Below are positions 59,920 to 64,000 of a stretch of DNA of 64,000 nt, piece by piece. How positions within the stretch are numbered: the stretch's first letter is position 1; every line of letters starts with the position of its first letter. The position numbers and the translations under genes were made by a program. Source of the stretch: Ensifer sesbaniae (GTDB lineage: Bacteria; Pseudomonadota; Alphaproteobacteria; Rhizobiales; Rhizobiaceae); NCBI RefSeq assembly GCF_013283665.1, contig NZ_JABEKU010000002.1, forward strand, positions 1,486,863-1,550,862, read 5' to 3'. The notes beneath the pieces were generated by a model. It was not told the DNA's origin. It saw only the letters and a list, made by a program, of their open reading frames with translations, and did no database searches.

Positions 59920-60966
59920 TCAATCCTTCCCGCTGTCCATGAGGATCTGCAGCTTGATATCGGTCGGCCGCGCCGAGGCGGCGCGTTCGAAGGCCTTGAT
60001 GCTGTCTTCGAACCGGAATGTGTCTGTGATCAGCGGTTTCAGGTCGACCTTGCCGGAGGCGATCAGTTGCAGAGCCCGATCGAAGATGTTGGCGTAGCGA
60101 AACACCGTCTCGATGCGGACTTCCTTCGAGATCGCCCCCGGCACGTCGAATTGCACGGCTTCCACCGGCAAGCCGACCAGTACGATGGCGCCGCCCGGTC
60201 GGACCAGATCGAAGATCCCTGAGAACGCCTTCGCGCTGCCGCTCGCTTCGAAGACGACATCGGCCCCCCAGCCGCCGGTCTCGGCGGCAATCACATCGGC
60301 AAAGGAGCCCCCGGCGATGTTGACCGGCGTGATGCCAGGATATTGCGCGGCAATCGCCAGTTTCTCGGCGCTGAAATCGGAGATGAAGACGCGGCTGCAG
60401 CCACCGGCAAGGGCAGCGAGCGCCACCATGATGCCGATCGGACCGCAACCGATGACGGCGGCGACGTCGCCGGGCGCAATGCGCGCGCGGGCGGCTGCCT
60501 GCATGCCGATCGCGAAGGGTTCGACCATGGCGCCCTCGGCAAAGGAGACGTTGTCAGGGAGCTTGTAGGTGAAGGCGGCGGGGTGCACGGCGAAAGGGGC
60601 GAGTACGCCATGGACCGGCGGTGTCGCCCAGAAGCGCACCTTTGGGTCGACGTTGTAGATGCCGAGCTTGGCGGCGCGCGACGCCAGATCGGGAATGCCC
60701 GGTTCCATGCAGACCCGATCGCCGACTTCGAGCGTTTCGACATTACTGCCGACGGCGACGACGGTGCCGGCCGCCTCATGGCCGAGCACCATCGGCTCGC
60801 GCACCACATAAGGGCCGATGGCACCATGGGTGTAATAATGCACGTCGCTGCCGCAGACGCCGACCGTGTGGATGGCGATCTTGACGTCATCGGGGCCGAG
60901 CTCCAGAGGGAGATCGATCTCCCTGATCGCGAGCTTGCCTTTTTGCTCGAGGACCAATGCTTGCAT
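59920..60966 (-). CDS. Zinc-dependent polyol/alcohol dehydrogenase (xylitol/sorbitol dehydrogenase-like)
   Basis: A 348-residue medium-chain dehydrogenase. The catalytic zinc ligands are '[14 protein letters not shown]' (C near 36) and '[13 protein letters not shown]' (H near 64). The NAD-binding motif is '[22 protein letters not shown]' near 165-186. The GHE and 'YTHGAIGP' pattern is characteristic of xylitol and L-iditol/sorbitol dehydrogenases. It lacks the four-cysteine structural-zinc lobe, as rhizobial xylitol dehydrogenases do. Placed inside the ABC operon, it would oxidise the imported polyol to the ketose. The exact substrate is inferred. The ATG at 60966 starts '[12 protein letters not shown]'. 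Confidence 0.88.
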   Translation of the reverse strand: MQALVLEQKGKLAIREIDLPLELGPDDVKIAIHTVGVCGSDVHYYTHGAIGPYVVREPMVLGHEAAGTVVAVGSNVETLEVGDRVCMEPGIPDLASRAAKLGIYNVDPKVRFWATPPVHGVLAPFAVHPAAFTYKLPDNVSFAEGAMVEPFAIGMQAAARARIAPGDVAAVIGCGPIGIMVALAALAGGCSRVFISDFSAEKLAIAAQYPGITPVNIAGGSFADVIAAETGGWGADVVFEASGSAKAFSGIFDLVRPGGAIVLVGLPVEAVQFDVPGAISKEVRIETVFRYANIFDRALQLIASGKVDLKPLITDTFRFEDSIKAFERAASARPTDIKLQILMDSGKD

Positions 60967-61000
60967 GTGGGATTTCCTTGTTTTCACCGTGTCTCGGTTT

Positions 61001-61822
61001 TCATTGGGTCTTGCGCTTGAAGGCGCTGTTGAGCATGCCGCTTAAGACCCCGATGAAGAGCAGGGGCGGGATGGAGAGCAGCACGACGGAAGCATTGAGG
61101 ATGCCCCAGGGCACGTCGCGACCGAGCTGCGTCAGTTCCGAGGCGACGATCGGCAGCGTCTTGGCGTCGGACGTCGTCAGCATCAGTGCGATCAGGAACT
61201 CGTTCCAGACGAGCACGAAGGCAAAGGCGACGGCACCGATCAGCGAGCGGAGCGCGATCGGCAGCGCGACCCGGAAGAAGACCGCATAGGGGCCATAGCC
61301 ATCGACACGCGCGGCCTCCTCGACCTCCTTCGGCACGCGGGCAAAGGCCGGAACGCTCAGCCAGATGATGGTCGCGAGCGTCAGCAGCGAATAGGTGACG
61401 ATCATCGACAGACGCGTGTCGTAAAGCCCGAAGTCGAGCCAGATCACCATCAGGGGAATGGCGATCGCCACCGGCGGCAGGAAGCGCAGCGACAGAACGA
61501 AGAACTGGATGTCGCGCGACCAGCGGTTCGGATAGCGCGCGATCGCATAGGCCGCCGGAAGCCCGAGGATCGCGCCGATCAGCACCGAAGTGCCCGATAT
61601 CAGCAGCGAATTGACGAGACCGGCAAAGACGCTTTCGCGCCCGAGAACGTAGGCGAAATTGTCGAGTGTCGGCTCGAAGATGAAAAGCGGCGTCGGTGTG
61701 ACGATGTCGACGCGGTTCTTGAAGGCGTTGAGCGTCGTCCAGAACATTGGAAACACGGCAGAGAAGGCTGCGAGGCCGAGGATCAGCCGGCCAATGACGC
61801 GGCCAAGGGTGCGGGCGGTCAT
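61001..61822 (-). CDS. Carbohydrate ABC transporter permease (MalG type)
   Basis: A 273-residue permease with six membrane segments and the EAA-loop motif '[31 protein letters not shown]' near 184-214, the contact point for the ATPase. Its first segment '[24 protein letters not shown]' is MalG-like. The ATG at 61822 overlaps the stop of the other permease as ATGA, so the longer frame reaching 62404 is an artefact of the overlapping gene. It forms the membrane pore together with the MalF-type partner. Confidence 0.95.
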   Translation of the reverse strand: MTARTLGRVIGRLILGLAAFSAVFPMFWTTLNAFKNRVDIVTPTPLFIFEPTLDNFAYVLGRESVFAGLVNSLLISGTSVLIGAILGLPAAYAIARYPNRWSRDIQFFVLSLRFLPPVAIAIPLMVIWLDFGLYDTRLSMIVTYSLLTLATIIWLSVPAFARVPKEVEEAARVDGYGPYAVFFRVALPIALRSLIGAVAFAFVLVWNEFLIALMLTTSDAKTLPIVASELTQLGRDVPWGILNASVVLLSIPPLLFIGVLSGMLNSAFKRKTQ

Positions 61823-62682
61823 CACTGAACCCTCTTCCAAATGAAGGTGAACGCGATCGTGGTAGCGATCATCATCAGAACAGCCATGCTGGAGGCATAG
61901 GAGATGCGGCCGGACTCGATGAAACCTTGCGAGAAGGCGTACATGTCGAGCGTCTCGGTCGCGATGCCGGGTCCGCCGCGAGTCATCACATAGATCAGAT
62001 CGAAGGCGCGCAACGACTCGATCATCTTGACGAAGGCGAGCGAGATCAGCGGCGCCTTCAGCATCGGCAGCGCGATGAAGGCGTAGATTTCGAAGGTGCG
62101 GGCATGGTCGAGCCGCGCTGCCTCGAAAGGCTGCGGCGGCAGGGTTTCCAGGAGCTTCAGTACGATGACGGCGAAGAACAGGCCCCATTGCCACACGTCC
62201 ACCAGCGCCACAGTGGCAAGCGCCGTCGCCGGATTGGAGAGCAGGTCGAGCGGCTCGCCGGTTATCGCCTTGTAGGGATAGGTGGCGATGCCGTAGAGCG
62301 GATGGAAGGCAAACTTCCAGACGAAGGCGGCGGAAACGCGCGGCAGGATCACCGGCACCAGAAACAACAGCGCCAGCAGGTTGCGCATGCGCGGCGAGAC
62401 GCATTCGAACAGCAGGATGCCGAGGCCGACGGCGATGAGCAGGGTCATGCCGACTGTTACCGCCTCCCAGGTCAGCGAGACGCCAATCGCGTTGATGAAG
62501 CGCCGATCCGAGAAGAGGTCGGCGTAGTTGGCGAAGCCGACGAAGCTGCCGTCGGGACGGCTGAGCTCCCGGTTCTGGAAGGATATGTAGATCGCATAGG
62601 CCGTCGGCACGAGAGCCAGAACGGCAAGGATCCCGATCGCCGGGGTGAGGAATACCGCCGGCAGGCTGTTTTTCTGCTTCAT
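61822..62682 (-). CDS. Carbohydrate ABC transporter permease (MalF type)
   Basis: A 286-residue permease with six hydrophobic segments and the EAA loop 'PFEAARLDHARTFEIYAFIALPMLKAPLISLAF' near 190-222. The N-terminus 'MKQKNSLPAVFLTPAIGILAVLALVPTAYAIYISFQNREL' gives the first membrane helix typical of MalF/UgpA-class proteins. The ATG at 62682 is chosen since the frame upstream to 62733 lacks a good site. Its stop overlaps the MalG-type start. It lies 96 bases downstream of the binding-protein gene. Confidence 0.95.
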   Translation of the reverse strand: MKQKNSLPAVFLTPAIGILAVLALVPTAYAIYISFQNRELSRPDGSFVGFANYADLFSDRRFINAIGVSLTWEAVTVGMTLLIAVGLGILLFECVSPRMRNLLALLFLVPVILPRVSAAFVWKFAFHPLYGIATYPYKAITGEPLDLLSNPATALATVALVDVWQWGLFFAVIVLKLLETLPPQPFEAARLDHARTFEIYAFIALPMLKAPLISLAFVKMIESLRAFDLIYVMTRGGPGIATETLDMYAFSQGFIESGRISYASSMAVLMMIATTIAFTFIWKRVQ

Positions 62683-62778
62683 GTGATCTGTCCTACGGCT
62701 AAGCGCGACGCGCTCCCGATGGTGCGGGGCCACCGGCGCGACTTGCGCCAGCCGGTGGCTCCCTTGGGAGGAAGCGGC

Positions 62779-64000
62779 TTATTGGCTGCGGGCGACCAGG
62801 TCCTTGGCAAAGCCGTCGAGTTCGTCGAGACCTTCCTTGATGTCGGTGCGCGTGCCGGTGATCAGCTCTTCGAGGATGATGCCCCAGCGGTCGCCGAGAT
62901 CAGGCCATTGCGGGCTCTGCCAGAAGTTGACGGCAGTGACCTTGCCGGTGTCGGCAAGCGCCTGGCCGAGATCGGGACCATAGAGCTCGGCGAATTTTGG
63001 GGCGGTCATGATGCTGGTGCGGTTGAGTTCGCTGAACTGGTTGGCTTCGAGCCGGCGCGTCTCGTTTTCCTTGGAGGTCGCCCAGGCGATGAAGAGACCG
63101 GCGCAAGCCTTGGAGGCCTCATCCTTGTTGGCCTTGGTACCGATTGCCAGGCCATGGCCATAGCCGCCGCCCGTCAGCGGTGCCGGGGGCGGCAGGTAGC
63201 CGACCTTGCCGGCGACCTTCGAGGACTTCGGGTCGATCGCCATGCCGACGAGCGGGGTGGATTCGATCAGCATCGCCACCTGTCCCGAAGTGAAGGCGCC
63301 GACCGCCTCATCCCAGCCGCCGGTCTGGCTGCCCGGTGCCGAATACTTGAACAGTTCGAGATAGGTTTCGGTCGCCTTGACCGCCTGCTCGCCATCGAAG
63401 ACGGGCGTCTTGCCGTCGAACCAGTTGCCGCCAAACCCTTTGAAGAGCGGCATCCAGCGCCAGACATTGGCGCCCGAGCCACGCTGACCGCGAAGTGCGG
63501 TGCCATAGATGCCCTGGTCGGGCTGGTTGAGCTTCTTTACGGCCGCGATATATTCGTCGAGCGTCTTCGGCGGCGCGATGCCGGCTGCTTCGAGCAGGTC
63601 CTTGCGATAGACCATGAGGTCGCCGCCGCCGGTGATTGGCGCAAACCAGACCTTGCCGTCATAGGTCGCGACCTTCTGGCGGCCGGGATCAAAATCGGCG
63701 TAGTCGTACTCTGCAGGATAGTAGTCCATCAGCGGCGCGACCCAGCCGGCGGACGCAAAGAGCGCCACATTGGCTTCGTCGATGTAATAGACGTTATATT
63801 TGCCGATGGTCGAGGCGTCGGCTTTGGTCTTGGCGCGCCGGTCATTTTCGTTGAGATAATCGATCTCGAAGGAAGCGCCGCCGGAGAGCTTCTCGAATTC
63901 GGACTTGTAGTCTTCGAGCAGCGTCAGGCCGTCACGCGGCTGGGCGAGCACCTTGATCGTGCCGGAGCATTCGGCAGCGACCGCCAGCGTCGTGAGCCCG
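62779..64000 (-). CDS. Sugar ABC extracellular solute-binding protein, 5' end cut by window edge
   Basis: The open frame continues to the right edge: before the ATG at 63951 the codons read 'GLTTLAVAAECSGTIKV', the end of a signal peptide, so the start lies outside the window. The visible 407 residues follow the family 1 solute-binding layout: 'LTLLEDYKSEFEKLSGGASFEIDYL', 'VWFAPITGGGDLMVYRKDLLEAAGIAPPKTLDEYIAAVKKLN', 'GQVAMLIESTPLVGMAIDPKSSKVAGKVGYLPPP' and 'GHGLAIGTKANKDEASKACAGLFIAWATSKENETRR'. It captures the substrate in the periplasm for the two permeases that follow in the operon. Confidence 0.94.
   Translation of the reverse strand, partial: GLTTLAVAAECSGTIKVLAQPRDGLTLLEDYKSEFEKLSGGASFEIDYLNENDRRAKTKADASTIGKYNVYYIDEANVALFASAGWVAPLMDYYPAEYDYADFDPGRQKVATYDGKVWFAPITGGGDLMVYRKDLLEAAGIAPPKTLDEYIAAVKKLNQPDQGIYGTALRGQRGSGANVWRWMPLFKGFGGNWFDGKTPVFDGEQAVKATETYLELFKYSAPGSQTGGWDEAVGAFTSGQVAMLIESTPLVGMAIDPKSSKVAGKVGYLPPPAPLTGGGYGHGLAIGTKANKDEASKACAGLFIAWATSKENETRRLEANQFSELNRTSIMTAPKFAELYGPDLGQALADTGKVTAVNFWQSPQWPDLGDRWGIILEELITGTRTDIKEGLDELDGFAKDLVARSQ

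Noticed and set aside
58876-60222. Plus-strand frame of 448 codons opposite the ABC ATPase
   Set aside because: Antisense shadow; composition rich in D, R, G and H with no motifs, while the minus strand encodes an intact ATPase.
61823-62404. N-terminal extension of the MalG-type permease frame
   Set aside because: It overlaps the MalF-type permease in another frame; the ATG at 61822 with ATGA overlap is the natural start.
1-64000. CRISPR arrays or complete insertion sequences
   Set aside because: No regularly spaced repeats and no intact transposase were seen; only integrase remnants and one doubtful IS-like fragment near 39504.

Overview
The window looks like a repABC replicon (plasmid, megaplasmid or chromid) of an alphaproteobacterium of the Rhizobiaceae (Rhizobium/Sinorhizobium/Ensifer type). 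The reasons are a complete repA-repB-repC operon with an antisense RNA gene between repB and repC, several 16-bp RepB-type parS palindromes around it, an RHE_PE00001-type plasmid protein, and GC-rich sugar ABC, TTT and LacI/HutC-type genes.

Layout. 1-1.5 kb: the end of a GH88 glycosidase gene and a LacI regulator. 2.2-32.0 kb: an accessory region, visibly less GC-rich than its flanks, consisting almost wholly of defence-like genes. It opens with an unknown protein, an EVE-like/PD-(D/E)XK nuclease, an HNH nuclease, a membrane protein, a methyltransferase, a HEPN-like protein and a poly-gamma-glutamate hydrolase-like protein. Then comes one long co-directional operon (8.7-28.6 kb): an XRE regulator, sspA-sspB-sspC-sspD (single-strand DNA phosphorothioation), three genes interpreted as sspF-sspG-sspH (phosphorothioate-linked restriction), and a two-gene signalling module. 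That module is a protein with two GHKL ATPase domains plus a histidine-kinase-like core, and a response-regulator-like protein whose receiver is interrupted by a long insertion. An XRE-HNH nuclease, an AbiJ-like protein, and a TIR-like protein with a tiny partner follow.

32.2-39.1 kb: a mosaic junction with the 3' half of a tRNA-Pro(CGG) gene, a DUF429 protein, a VapBC-like toxin-antitoxin pair, two decayed integrase copies bracketing serA, a KTSC-domain protein and a frameshifted nucleotidyltransferase-HEPN gene. 39.8-42.9 kb: a tctCBA-type tripartite tricarboxylate transporter. 43.1-52.4 kb: the replication and partition zone with a Crp/Fnr regulator, a DUF1612-type protein, a P-loop protein, repABC with its ctRNA, and a HutC-type regulator. 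Five copies of GTTGTC-unrelated palindrome GTTGACAGCTGTCAAC and two of GTTGTCCGCGGACAAC are spread through 40.8-52.4 kb. 52.4-64 kb: an adenylate/guanylate cyclase, a two-component pair, small exported or unknown proteins, an alpha/beta-hydrolase-like membrane protein, and a carbohydrate ABC operon with a zinc-dependent polyol dehydrogenase that runs off the right edge.

How the genes fit together. SspA would supply sulfur from cysteine, SspB nick the DNA, and SspC/SspD insert the sulfur. SspF/G/H would act on DNA lacking the mark. The kinase/receiver pair, transcribed directly after sspH, may sense infection or DNA state and gate the effector; this is inference. All identifications are by reading motifs in the translations; no database search was run.
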